A stretch of 39,641 nt of DNA, from NCBI RefSeq assembly GCF_015207375.1, contig NZ_JADEWY010000056.1:1-39641 (forward strand), in the 5' to 3' direction. Positions 9,901 to 18,069 of the stretch are shown here, one piece after another. Source of the stretch: Coleofasciculus sp. LEGE 07092. Lineage in GTDB: Bacteria; Cyanobacteriota; Cyanobacteriia; Cyanobacteriales; Coleofasciculaceae. The notes beneath the pieces were generated by a model. That model was not told where the DNA came from. It worked only from the letters and a program-made list of their open reading frames with translations, and made no database searches. Numbering within the stretch: position 1 is the stretch's first letter; each line of letters starts with the position of its first letter. The translations under genes and the position numbers were made by a program.

Positions 9901-10629
9901 GGCATAAGCAGGATGAGGGTTTTGGACTCGTGGATCGGGTGCATACCCCTGAGCGATCACTTGAAGACCATCGGCAAAGAGTTGATGGGCATTTGCAGAA
10001 GCTGAGTTTATCCGAATGCGATAGTGCGCCAGTACTTCAGAAGTTCCACCAAAGCGAGCGCCAGTGCGAGCAATACGCTGCCAAAGATCCCAGTCTTCGC
10101 AGGTACGGAGGGACGTGTTGAAACATCCCACAGCTTGCACGAGCGATCGCCGAACAATGCAAGCATGGATGGCAAATACATTGGTGTGACCCAACGCAAC
10201 AAATAAATCGCCTGAGGAAAACCAGCCCGTATCACCTATAATCTTGCCTTCAGGTGTCACTCGTACCCAGGCGCAGTGAGCCACATCGAGTCTGGGGTCA
10301 CTGCTCAGAATGCTAGTGAGTTGCTCCAAGTGTGCGGGTAAGATGCAATCATCAGCATCCAGGAACAACAACCAATCAAAGTTTGCTAAACCGATACCAG
10401 TATTTCGAGCAGCGCTCACACCGCTTTGAGGTTGACTTACGACACGAATTCGAGAATCTTGCTTAGAGAAGGTTGCAACAATAGTAACAGTTTCATCGCT
10501 AGAACCATCATCAACCACAATCGCTTCCCAATTTGGACAAGTTTGGGCAAGAAGAGATTCTAGTGTTTCGGCAATTGTTCCTGCGGCATTATGAGCAGGG
10601 ATGATGATGGACACGCTTAAGCTGGTCAT
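6994..10629 (-). CDS. Trifunctional fusion: GT2 glycosyltransferase, NodS-like methyltransferase, NodB-type deacetylase
   Basis: This 1211-residue protein carries three enzyme domains. Residues 5-235 are a GT2 transferase (VSIIIPAHN, VVDDGSSDET and the metal-binding LFLDADD). Residues 738-905 are a class I methyltransferase with motif I ALELACAAGHF around E781 and a CSEVLYF segment, closest in style to the NodS group. Residues 980-1211 are a CE4 polysaccharide deacetylase: TFDDGY with D1049 and D1050, metal-binding H1114 and H1118 in GSHSASHHP, and FAYPHGDF. The middle region (about 240-735) contains two copies of a small module (391-437 and 549-593) also found twice in the neighbouring 897-residue transferase. 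The expected chemistry is sugar addition, N-deacetylation of an N-acetylated sugar and methylation, perhaps of the freed amine; the last step is inference. The gene begins 7 bases after the ATPase gene ends, so the two are probably co-transcribed. It is predicted cytoplasmic, with no signal peptide or membrane segment. Confidence 0.88.
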   Translation of the reverse strand: MTSLSVSIIIPAHNAAGTIAETLESLLAQTCPNWEAIVVDDGSSDETVTIVATFSKQDSRIRVVSQPQSGVSAARNTGIGLANFDWLLFLDADDCILPAHLEQLTSILSSDPRLDVAHCAWVRVTPEGKIIGDTGWFSSGDLFVALGHTNVFAIHACIVRRSLVQAVGCFNTSLRTCEDWDLWQRIARTGARFGGTSEVLAHYRIRINSASANAHQLFADGLQVIAQGYAPDPRVQNPHPAYAKGLPIEELPTANLLFACWVAGLLIGGGQSTRSLLDLLVDNRAPELDPMQVAQYLFYALPLPTCCPLPDYHILWQRLEAGINEFLVVLEAHATAIGLARRASTLLERFILEKSVALSPLTIGTSHRASIEVTEPIQDIVTPASAERLYARVELEGETLGIVELPVCEGVVSKCVLADAIAAEFAWVLLGRFFQRTIYQDLQIQHESTGLALWRGTLRLAEGLLEGEQFWIQAHDQVGWTIFLQELWGHSDWSDEIFYDPQAAEQRRKKEKNNSQSPAQHSTDACLVVEVSDELADVKVSGQFLNVVLTVGGIAIGVFTIPTQSRIVSAGQLQVALTIESGFELCRAVVREGLLGRPLTDGVSLRERLAQVAAVRRSQDTSELEATVPGLVPGTASAVGEVLRLSESTLLLGHRTQEAIGTSASRWAMLPKTASNELTHAALVAGEPLIQIPEKNQQPERVFYVPGLILHPFGTQQRTATSSPVSSQAEENCTNFYDRSYFETTFAKGPERWNYDNSYEQTKYEQTLSLLPSKPIKRALELACAAGHFTIQLAPRVGKLIAADISQIAIEQTTERCAGLDHVSCMRLDFVKDPLPGRFDLIVCSEVLYFTNERKVLEAVAQKFADALELGGYLLTAHANLVVDEPDRAGYNWDFPFGAKVIGDTLANTPGLHLVKEIHTPLYRIQLFQRKPRWHLPWQQRTPQVIQMDQPTPPPPMVAADVLWLGGQPKRLGAELAVVTDRLPILMYHRIAPTGSPKMNRWRVTPQAFEEQLCYLRDSGFYSVTLEDWRKAMASRKPLTGRAVLITFDDGYRDFLTYAWPLLKQYGFSATVFLVADKVGQSNSWDYLYSEELPLLDWQHIQQLQAEGVEFGSHSASHHPLTSLTVAEVVREGARSRSILEQQLGFPIRSFAYPHGDFDPVVEHLIGACGYVFGLSCRSGRARFEDRLLALPRVEVMGSDSLQEFVGKLTS

Positions 10630-10635
10630 ATTCTG

Positions 10636-11892
10636 CTAAATTTTAATATTTTTTAAGGCTTGGATTTGCGCACTGCTAATTTCCCAACGTAGTGGGGGGC
10701 TAAGGATACCGTTCTTATTAACAGGTGATTGAATCTCTAACGGATAAACGTGCCAGTGGTAGTCGTAGGCATAAGCCCAAGTAGGCTCGTAGATGCCAAC
10801 ATCAATGAAATACTTCCCGCCATTGAGATCCAAGCGCTCAAGATGAAGTTTTACTTGCCCCTCACCTTGAATCAGCGGCAATGAGACACTCATTACTTCC
10901 GTATTGGTATCAAAGCAAATTTGACCATCCTCACGGCTAATCGCGACGCTAAAGATAGGAGAATCAATAGGTTGAGGTGATAAATACTCAATCTCAACAC
11001 ACAGGGAATCACCACTTTTAATCTCCGAGACAGGTAGCAGTCGCACATCTGCAATTTCAACTTCTAAAGAACCAAAGCGATTTTCATTGACTCGTAGTTC
11101 AACACCAGAATTTGTAAGCTGGGGCGGTCGTACTGGCGTGCGTTGTTGGGTCTGGTGGCGCATCTCGCTAACATACTGCCCTGCTACAACTTCTGGCTCA
11201 CCATGCGCCACCACCTGACCATGACGCAGCCACAACGCTTGATCACACAGTTCCTGAATTTGTTCACTACTATGAGAAATTAAGACAATGGCACAGCCGT
11301 CTGCTTTTAGCTGGGCAATTCGTTGCAAGCACTTTGCCTGAAATGCCAAATCGCCAACAGACAGAAATTCATCAACTAGTAGCACGTCTGGGTTCGTATG
11401 GACAGCAACCGAGAAAGCCAACCGCATCTGCATCCCTGTGCTGTACGTCCGCACTGGGTTGTCGATAAACTGTTCTAACTCAGCAAATTCGACGATTGCA
11501 TCAAAGCGCCGTGCCACCTCCCGACGGGTAAGACCTGCTACTACTGTCGTAACAAAGACATTTTCTCGCCCTGTCAAATCGCCATGGAAGCCAGCACCCA
11601 AGTCCAACAGCGCCCCAATTCTTCCCTTAACTTTTACCCTACCTTCATCAGGACGACCGACTCCACCAATCAACTGTAGCAGTGTCGATTTACCCGCCCC
11701 ATTGTGACCCAGTACGCCTAACATCTGACCTGGGGAAACAGTAAAACTGACATCACGCAATGCCCAGAAATGCTCTACAGGTTTCATGCGCCGCAACCCG
11801 GACAAGGCTGCTTCCATAATCGTGACGGGTTTTTCGGCATGGTAGCGGTTAAAGCGCTTACCCAATCGTTGTACAATAATCGCTTCGCGCAT
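10636..11892 (-). CDS. ABC-2 polysaccharide exporter ATPase with Wzt C-terminal domain
   Basis: The ATPase powers export of a finished glycan across the inner membrane with the permease encoded just upstream. Walker A GHNGAGKS is at 62-69, the signature YSTGMQMRL at 150-158, Walker B LLVDE at 171-175 with catalytic E175, and the switch histidine H207 in ISHSSEQ. The roughly 150 residues after 265 form a beta-rich extension of the Wzt_C type. In E. coli O9a this extension recognises the modified non-reducing end of the chain before export. The ATG at 11892 directly follows the TAA stop of the permease gene, and the ribosome-binding site GGAGGAG lies inside the last permease codons, so translation is probably coupled. 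Relics of the same C-terminal domain occur at 4743-4949, 3749-3780 and perhaps near 6905. Confidence 0.93.
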   Translation of the reverse strand: MREAIIVQRLGKRFNRYHAEKPVTIMEAALSGLRRMKPVEHFWALRDVSFTVSPGQMLGVLGHNGAGKSTLLQLIGGVGRPDEGRVKVKGRIGALLDLGAGFHGDLTGRENVFVTTVVAGLTRREVARRFDAIVEFAELEQFIDNPVRTYSTGMQMRLAFSVAVHTNPDVLLVDEFLSVGDLAFQAKCLQRIAQLKADGCAIVLISHSSEQIQELCDQALWLRHGQVVAHGEPEVVAGQYVSEMRHQTQQRTPVRPPQLTNSGVELRVNENRFGSLEVEIADVRLLPVSEIKSGDSLCVEIEYLSPQPIDSPIFSVAISREDGQICFDTNTEVMSVSLPLIQGEGQVKLHLERLDLNGGKYFIDVGIYEPTWAYAYDYHWHVYPLEIQSPVNKNGILSPPLRWEISSAQIQALKNIKI

Positions 11893-12699
11893 TTACAACT
11901 CCTCCACAAAGCGATCGCTCTGTCGCTGGAAATAGTAATGACCGACAGGTAGAAGCACTGCCATCATTAAGCCAATAATTAGCAGGGCTAGCCAATTCGG
12001 TTGTGTGCCTTGTATTAGTACATCACGGTAAGCAGTGACAATATGCACCATCGGGTTGAGAAAGTAGAGGGATTGATACCCTGTCGGCACATTCTGGAGA
12101 TCGTAAAAAATGGGTGTGAGGTAGAAGAATAGCTGTAGCAGTACACCCAGCGTATGCTGCGTGTCACGAAAGGTGACGTTCAGTGCAGCCAGTACATAAG
12201 CCAGACTGACCGTGAAGGCAAATTGGAGAGCCTGTAATATGGGCAAAAACAAAATGACAGGCTTGAGCGCAATCCCATCTATTAAGAGAAAGACAATTAA
12301 AACAGGAAGTGCTAACAAAAAGTGAATTAACCCCGTTGTCGTAATCACCACTGGTAATATTGCATTCGGGAAACCGGGTTGCCGGATTAGGGAACGATTG
12401 GCAATAATCACCCCCGTCGCTTGAAACAAGGAGTTTTGAAACCAATTCCACACGAGTAAGCCCGTAAACACGAATGAGGCATAGTGGGAAATCGAAACGG
12501 GTAGCACCAACTGGAAGACAAAGGCAAATACTGCCAACTGCAATAAGGGGTTGATTAATGTCCAGGCGACTCCCAAAGCTGACCGCTTGTAGAGCAACTT
12601 CATATCACGAGATACTAGCTCTCGCAACAGGTCATATAGATAGGGAAGCCGCCACTTGGGAAGAGGAACTGAGACAGTTCTCTTTGCTACCATGAGCAT
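11893..12699 (-). CDS. ABC-2 type polysaccharide exporter permease (Wzm-like)
   Basis: This 268-residue inner-membrane protein is the channel half of the glycan exporter. It has the family layout: an N-terminal cytoplasmic amphipathic segment (YLYDLLRELVSRDMKLLYKRS), then RSALGVAWTLINPLLQ leading into the first of about six membrane helices, and the FYLTPIFYDLQNVP segment with the conserved NPMVHIV stretch before the last helices. The length is normal for Wzm/TagG/NodJ relatives. The ATG at 12699 is preceded by AGGAG at short spacing. The gene lies 6 bases downstream of the double glycosyltransferase and abuts the ATPase gene, so all three are one transcription unit. Confidence 0.92.
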   Translation of the reverse strand: MLMVAKRTVSVPLPKWRLPYLYDLLRELVSRDMKLLYKRSALGVAWTLINPLLQLAVFAFVFQLVLPVSISHYASFVFTGLLVWNWFQNSLFQATGVIIANRSLIRQPGFPNAILPVVITTTGLIHFLLALPVLIVFLLIDGIALKPVILFLPILQALQFAFTVSLAYVLAALNVTFRDTQHTLGVLLQLFFYLTPIFYDLQNVPTGYQSLYFLNPMVHIVTAYRDVLIQGTQPNWLALLIIGLMMAVLLPVGHYYFQRQSDRFVEEL

Positions 12700-12705
12700 T
12701 CACTC

Positions 12706-15399
12706 CTATGAGACGTTTTGTGAGTTACCAACTGTGGCAGGCTGAAGTGTTTCTACTTGCAGCGTTTCTGTGGCGACAACAGAACGCTCTTGAGGCGGAA
12801 TATAGGGACTGCTGCAACCTTCACGCTTAACACGCCGATAGGACTGCCACAATGACCAAGGTCCGGCTAGATTACCAACAATTTCCAGCACTATTAGTGA
12901 GAGTGGATATTCACTCCGACCCCCCAAACATTTTATGATTCGCAGCAAATGCACTAGCGGTAGCGTCACGAATATTCGCCACAACCCTCGCCAATCATCA
13001 TCGCGTAGCCAGGTTGTCAGATTATAAGAGACATGACCTTTACTATAGCCATAGATTTGGCGGCGCAATGCAGCAATATCCCTGCGATGCTTGTGCCAGA
13101 CATAAGCGGCTGGTTCGTATACTAGTGTGTATCCTGCTTTGAGCACCTTATAGAACAAATAAGTATCTTCTCCGACTCCTGAAGGCATTCCAGGACCAAG
13201 GGACTCTTCCATCAAACCAATTTGGGGATGTGTGAACATACTGGCACGAAACGCGGCGTTGGCTGTTGCGCCTAGACGCCAAGTCGATACAGCATCCCGT
13301 GGAAAGGATTCAAACCAATCGCCGTTAGCCTCAAAACGCTCAAAGCCGCGCCCCAAACCGCCATATCTTTCAAAGAATCGCTGGTAAACGGTTTCCAACT
13401 GTAGTGGTAAGACGTTACCTGTAACAATCATCACTTCTGGTCTAGCAAAGGGAACCACTAGTTTTTCTAGCCAGTCAGATGGCAGCGTTACATCGTCATC
13501 AGTCGCAATTACAATGTCGCCTGTACTGGCAACAAAGCCTGCATTGCGAGCGTAAGCTAGTCCTTGACGTGGTTCGCTAACTAGCTTGACACCTGGAAAT
13601 TCAGCCACTATAGGAGGAGTTAAACCAGAACTAGGATTATTGTCAACAACGATAATCTCGACCTGTCGGGGTGTTTCTTGGGCGATTAAGCAGCGCAAGC
13701 AGTTCCGCAAATCGTCAGGTCGGTCATAGGTGGCGAGGTTAATAGAAACCGAAACGTTAGTGGGTAAACCCTCAGGTAAAGCTGTCTCCTTTTCAGTTGG
13801 TGTATAGCGATCGCTCAAAATAGAAACTGATTCAGCCCAGCGAACATCAACTGTTCGGCGGCAAGCAGGTTTGAGTAGCTTTAAACCTAATTGTTTGACA
13901 ATTTCTTCACTTAAACGATTGGTGCTGATTGGCTGATAAATATTGGGAATCGTAATACCACCCAAAGGCTCTCCTTTCCAAGTAACAAACACCTGCACGT
14001 CCGAGTAATCTGTAACATCGGTTAGTGGTTGTAAGGGTTGGCTGAGTTCGGCAGTCCGCACAGCCACTTTCCTTGAGGGTGCGGTAGTAGTATCTTTTGA
14101 GACGGGGTGGTAGCGATCGCTCTCTGGGCTTTGCGAACCGAAAGAGTTGGCAATCTCCGCAGCAGTGCGTCGTGCTGTTTGATAGCGGGTCAAACCGATA
14201 AAGCAACCCCCTAATTCAGCCTGAATTAAGTCTTTGGGAAAGCGAGTTGGATGCTTAAAGGAAATCCACAAACGGCGCAGATTCCAATATACTACCCACC
14301 AGACAAATAACTTTAAGAAAGAAAAACGCTCTTCAGGATAAACAAAAAGGCTCCGCAGGCAGTAGGAAAATAAACCAATGCTGTTATTAGCAATTTGCGA
14401 TCGCAATTTAGCATAATCTCGCCGATGACGATGTTTGACAACAGCATTTGGCTCGTAAACCAGAGTATGTCCTTCCTTCAACACTCGGAAAAACATCTCC
14501 AAGTCTCCGCCACCATTGGTAACAGTGCCTACATCCAAGGCAGGATCGAAGGAACCAATTTCATCAAATACGCAGCGGCGGTAAGCCATGTTTGCCCCCG
14601 TGCCAAATTGTCCAGTACCCAGACACTGCCAAGGCATCTTGCTACCTGGATAGACTCGATGCCACTTTCGCTCAAAACCGCGTCCGAAGCCACCGTACAT
14701 TTCAAATAAAACCTGGGACTCCGTTTCCAGTTCGTAAGGCACCACCAAGCCAGTAACAGCCATGACTTCAGGGTTTTCTGCAAAAACCTTAGCTAAGGCT
14801 TTCACCCAACCTGGATCAACCACTACATCGTCATCGGTGTAAGCAATAATCTCGCCTTTCGCCTCAATAATCGCTCGGTTACGTGCCCAGTCTAAGCCCG
14901 GACGTGGTTCGCAAACATAGCGAACATGAGGATATTTTACCTGCACCAGCTCTTTAGTTGATTCACTGGTAGGCGCATTATCCACAACCAGAATATCCAG
15001 GTTAGGGTAATCTAGCTGACACAAAGCATCCAGACACAGAGCTAAATCCGAAGTGCGATCGCGCGTACACACCGCTACAGTTACTAGGGGTAAAGTTCCT
15101 TCATACTCCGGCGGTGGTACATCAAACAAATCTTCAAGCCGTAACCCCTCTGGTGTTGGTGGTGCGGCTAACCCGTTTTCCAAGAGACGATTAATAATTG
15201 TCCAACTATGTTCTTCCAGAATCAGTTTGCTTAAAGTGCTTGCCATGCAGCAACCATTAGTAATCGGGGCTTTGACATACCCAACTGGCACACCATGCAA
15301 CCGTACTAATCCTTGCAGTCCCATATAACCGTCTAACCCTTCAATCGTAGTAATTGGACGGCTTAGTTCAATATCTACTACTTTAATTGGATACAGCAT
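12706..15399 (-). CDS. Double GT2 glycosyltransferase with duplicated accessory module
   Basis: An 897-residue protein made of two similar halves. Each half has a short accessory module (residues 32-75 and 472-510) followed by a full GT2 domain: 104-350 with VAVCTRDR, VVDNAP and the catalytic acidic triad at 189-191; and 548-800 with INLATYDRP, VVDNNP and acidic residues 634-636. Both halves also share a YGG-GRGFER segment, an HRRD motif after the catalytic core and hydrophobic C-terminal stretches that may associate with the membrane. Two different or alternating sugars could be added by one chain, but donor and acceptor are unknown. The gene is 8 bases downstream of another GT2 gene and 6 bases upstream of the permease gene, so it belongs to the export operon. 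The start ATG has only a weak ribosome-binding site. Confidence 0.9.
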   Translation of the reverse strand: MLYPIKVVDIELSRPITTIEGLDGYMGLQGLVRLHGVPVGYVKAPITNGCCMASTLSKLILEEHSWTIINRLLENGLAAPPTPEGLRLEDLFDVPPPEYEGTLPLVTVAVCTRDRTSDLALCLDALCQLDYPNLDILVVDNAPTSESTKELVQVKYPHVRYVCEPRPGLDWARNRAIIEAKGEIIAYTDDDVVVDPGWVKALAKVFAENPEVMAVTGLVVPYELETESQVLFEMYGGFGRGFERKWHRVYPGSKMPWQCLGTGQFGTGANMAYRRCVFDEIGSFDPALDVGTVTNGGGDLEMFFRVLKEGHTLVYEPNAVVKHRHRRDYAKLRSQIANNSIGLFSYCLRSLFVYPEERFSFLKLFVWWVVYWNLRRLWISFKHPTRFPKDLIQAELGGCFIGLTRYQTARRTAAEIANSFGSQSPESDRYHPVSKDTTTAPSRKVAVRTAELSQPLQPLTDVTDYSDVQVFVTWKGEPLGGITIPNIYQPISTNRLSEEIVKQLGLKLLKPACRRTVDVRWAESVSILSDRYTPTEKETALPEGLPTNVSVSINLATYDRPDDLRNCLRCLIAQETPRQVEIIVVDNNPSSGLTPPIVAEFPGVKLVSEPRQGLAYARNAGFVASTGDIVIATDDDVTLPSDWLEKLVVPFARPEVMIVTGNVLPLQLETVYQRFFERYGGLGRGFERFEANGDWFESFPRDAVSTWRLGATANAAFRASMFTHPQIGLMEESLGPGMPSGVGEDTYLFYKVLKAGYTLVYEPAAYVWHKHRRDIAALRRQIYGYSKGHVSYNLTTWLRDDDWRGLWRIFVTLPLVHLLRIIKCLGGRSEYPLSLIVLEIVGNLAGPWSLWQSYRRVKREGCSSPYIPPQERSVVATETLQVETLQPATVGNSQNVS

Positions 15400-15407
15400 A
15401 TAATTTC

Positions 15408-16517
15408 TTATATCATCAGCAGTGAACAGTGCAATAGATTTCCAACTAAGAGCTTAAAACGTAGGCTTAATTGTCGTTGATTAAAATCCGTGATTGTACT
15501 GAATCGACGATTAGAAGACGACCCTGCATTCAATCTCATTACAGAAAAATGATTGAAACCCAACGGAGATAAAACTGATGACCCCATTAGCTCCCAAAAA
15601 CTCTTAATTGACAGCGTATACAAGCCGTAGCGCCAAAGGGGTGTAATCCAATCAGCTTGCAAAGCTGCCTTTAACCAAAAGAGGGTAATTCCAGGGGTTC
15701 CACACTGACTACTTTGTCGTGCTAAGTACATATAAAAACTACTCTTAGACAACCGATAAAGCGCTCCAGGAATCTCTGGATGATTTTGCCGAACCACCTG
15801 CAAAATCAAGTTGTGAGACTTCGCCATTTTGCTATAATCGCGAGACATACTGCTTTGAATCTTGCGATAACCAATCAAAAACTCCGACACCACTCGAAAT
15901 TGATAGTATTCGGCAATTCGCAAATAAAGCTCCCAGTCTTCACACCCTTGAGCATCTTGTTCTTTCAGTTGGCAACTATAGCCGCCAATTTTTTCGAGGC
16001 AAGCACGGCGAATTATAGAAGCACTGGAATTTCCTAAAAAATTGTGACAAATTAGTGTTTTATAAACATCTCCCTCAATACTAGAAGCACGGAACTCTCC
16101 CATTGGTGCGTCATCTTCATCAATATCCACTGACCAAGAATAGACTAACCCAACCGATGGGTCTGAATCTAGAAAACACTGCACTTGCTTTTCAATATTT
16201 TGTGGATACCAAATATCATCAGCATCAATCGGCGCAATGAATTCTCCCTGGGATTTTTCAATTCCTAAATTCCGGGCTGCTGCCACTCCTGAATTGAGCT
16301 GTTGCAACAAAATGACCCGCTTATCTTGTCCACCAATAGATTGAACAATCTCAGCCGTCCGATCTTGAGAGCCATCATCGACAACTAAAACCTCCAGATT
16401 CTTATAAGTTTGAGACAGGACAGATTTTAAAGTTCGTTCAATAAACGCTTCGGCATTATAAGCGGGGATAATGACCGAAATTAAGGGAGATTGAGAAACT
16501 GGCTGTTCGCTATTCAT
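15408..16517 (-). CDS. GT2 family glycosyltransferase
   Basis: A GT-A fold transferase of about 369 residues. The N-terminal catalytic domain has ISVIIPAYNAE, VVDDGSQDRT and the metal-binding APIDADD, followed by a C-terminal half with KEQDAQGCEDWELYLR, where the ED pair is the usual acceptor-activating site. The frame opens further upstream with TTG at 16547, but those ten codons precede the conserved domain and have no convincing ribosome-binding site, so I prefer the ATG at 16517. No membrane segment is obvious. The gene lies between galE and the double glycosyltransferase on the same strand with short gaps and most likely adds one residue to the same glycan. Confidence 0.87.
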   Translation of the reverse strand: MNSEQPVSQSPLISVIIPAYNAEAFIERTLKSVLSQTYKNLEVLVVDDGSQDRTAEIVQSIGGQDKRVILLQQLNSGVAAARNLGIEKSQGEFIAPIDADDIWYPQNIEKQVQCFLDSDPSVGLVYSWSVDIDEDDAPMGEFRASSIEGDVYKTLICHNFLGNSSASIIRRACLEKIGGYSCQLKEQDAQGCEDWELYLRIAEYYQFRVVSEFLIGYRKIQSSMSRDYSKMAKSHNLILQVVRQNHPEIPGALYRLSKSSFYMYLARQSSQCGTPGITLFWLKAALQADWITPLWRYGLYTLSIKSFWELMGSSVLSPLGFNHFSVMRLNAGSSSNRRFSTITDFNQRQLSLRFKLLVGNLLHCSLLMI

Positions 16518-16557
16518 CCTTGCTAGATTGCTGTTCCATTTATACAACCGCAGTAAT

Positions 16558-17580
16558 TTAACTACTTGTTAGTTCCTCTGACTGACCGTGGCGTTTCTGA
16601 TGCCAGTTCCAAGCGTGGTCTATCATATCTTTCAAGTCTGGATATTGCGGTTTCCAGCCCAAAACTCTCCTAGCTTTTTCCCCACTGCTAACCAGGGTAG
16701 GCGGATCACCAATACGGCGATCGCATTCTACAACGTTGATGGGTTGCCCCGTTACCTCTTTCACTGTCTCAATCACTTGTCGAACAGAGAAACCATTACC
16801 ATTACCCAGGTTAAAAATTTCACTCCTATCCCCTTCGAGCAGGTATTCTAACCCCAAAACATGAGCTTGAGCTAAATCGGCAACGTGGATGTAGTCGCGA
16901 ACGCAGGTTCCATCAGGGGTTGGATAATCCGTCCCCAAAATTGAAATAGAGTCTCGCTTGCCCATTGCCGCAAACAACACCGATGGAATCAGATGCGGTT
17001 CCGGGTCGTGGTCTTCGCCCAATTCTCCAGCAGGGTCTGCCCCAGCCGCGTTAAAATAGCGAAAAATTACTGACTTCAACCCGTAAGCCCTATCAAAATC
17101 CGCCAAAATCTTTTCCACCATTAACTTGCTGCTGCCGTAGGGATTGATGGGATTTTGGGGCTGTTCTTCAGTAACGGGAATTGACTGAGGGATGCCGTAG
17201 GTAGCACAAGTCGAGGAAAAGACAATTTTTTTGACCGATGCTGCCATCATCGCTTCCAGTAATGTCAACGTCCCCGCCACGTTGTTTAGGTAATAGTTCA
17301 GGGGATTTTGTACAGATTCCCCCACATAGGCATAGGCAGCAAAATGGATGACTGCCGTAATCGGATGCGCGGCAAACAGCTCATCAAGTAAGGCGCGATC
17401 GCTGATGTCTCCTACAATGAGCTTGGCTTGCAATACCTTGTCAACAAAGTCCTGATGTCCACGTACTAGGTTGTCGAGGATGATGACTGGGTAGTTGGTT
17501 TTCTGTAATGCTCGTACCGTATGAGCCCCGATAAAACCCGCTCCTCCAGTTACCAGAATGCTTGGCTTGATAAGAGGCAC
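16558..17580 (-). CDS. galE: UDP-glucose 4-epimerase
   Basis: It interconverts UDP-glucose and UDP-galactose (some members also the N-acetyl forms) and so supplies donor sugar for the transferases downstream. At 340 residues it has normal length. The NAD-binding motif TGGAGFIG is at 11-18, the catalytic serine region SSTCATYG at 122-129, and the YxxxK pair is Y148 and K152 in NPYGSSK. RYFNAAGADP and the CVRDYIHVADLA stretch are typical of GalE. The start is a GTG at 17580, preceded by AAGGA about 10 bases upstream. It is the first gene of the minus-strand glycan operon and faces the plus-strand GT2 gene across a 490-base gap that must hold both promoters. Confidence 0.93.
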   Translation of the reverse strand: MPLIKPSILVTGGAGFIGAHTVRALQKTNYPVIILDNLVRGHQDFVDKVLQAKLIVGDISDRALLDELFAAHPITAVIHFAAYAYVGESVQNPLNYYLNNVAGTLTLLEAMMAASVKKIVFSSTCATYGIPQSIPVTEEQPQNPINPYGSSKLMVEKILADFDRAYGLKSVIFRYFNAAGADPAGELGEDHDPEPHLIPSVLFAAMGKRDSISILGTDYPTPDGTCVRDYIHVADLAQAHVLGLEYLLEGDRSEIFNLGNGNGFSVRQVIETVKEVTGQPINVVECDRRIGDPPTLVSSGEKARRVLGWKPQYPDLKDMIDHAWNWHQKRHGQSEELTSS

Positions 17581-18069
17581 AGTGACTGAATCCTTAAATT
17601 GTATTGATTATTAGATTTATGCAACAAGTTTTGTGCTATGGTTGACCATTGCCCCGTTATAATCGCAAGACTTAGCGGGGGCTTCTCAAATAGAGAGATC
17701 TAAATTTCCTCCTATCTATATCTATAAAGATGGTGCTTAATAGCTAACGCTAACACGTGCTGAGTATCCCAGGGAGTCGCCACGCGAAGCCAAGATGAGT
17801 CCCACCGAAGATACTGCTGTGTAACTCAAGATATAACACTAATTGTTTTGCTTTGGGGGTATAATATCGGCAGATTTACTAACTCTTCATATTATCTGCA
17901 CAAATATTAACGTTCGATAAAGATGTTAGTGAATCTCCTCATCGGACAATTTATTTAGAAATATTTCAAGTATGATGATTCATGACTACTTGACGAAATT
18001 GACGGAATTCGGCTAAAAAATGTTCCGGCGTTGATTTGATATAGCTTGACTCATAATATCAATCTCTAT
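17581..18069. other. Divergent intergenic region
   Basis: This 489-base gap separates galE (leftward) and a GT2 gene (rightward) and should contain promoters for both. A TATAAT at 17860-17865 lacks a recognisable -35 element at the right distance. The stretch around 17775-17800 (cacgcgaagcc) resembles short dispersed GCGAAGC-type repeats of cyanobacteria. I see no tRNA, small RNA or missed protein gene. Confidence 0.4.

Noticed and set aside
6994..12699. A complete Nod-factor pathway
   Set aside because: There is no NodA-type acyltransferase, and the ATPase has a Wzt-type C-terminal extension that NodI lacks. Only the enzyme combination is similar.
17642..17663. TTGACC and TATAAT as a promoter for the GT2 gene
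   Set aside because: The two boxes are only 10 bases apart, too close for a sigma-70 type promoter.
17581..18069. A tRNA or structured RNA in the large divergent gap
   Set aside because: No cloverleaf arms, CCA end or T-loop consensus could be recognised by eye.
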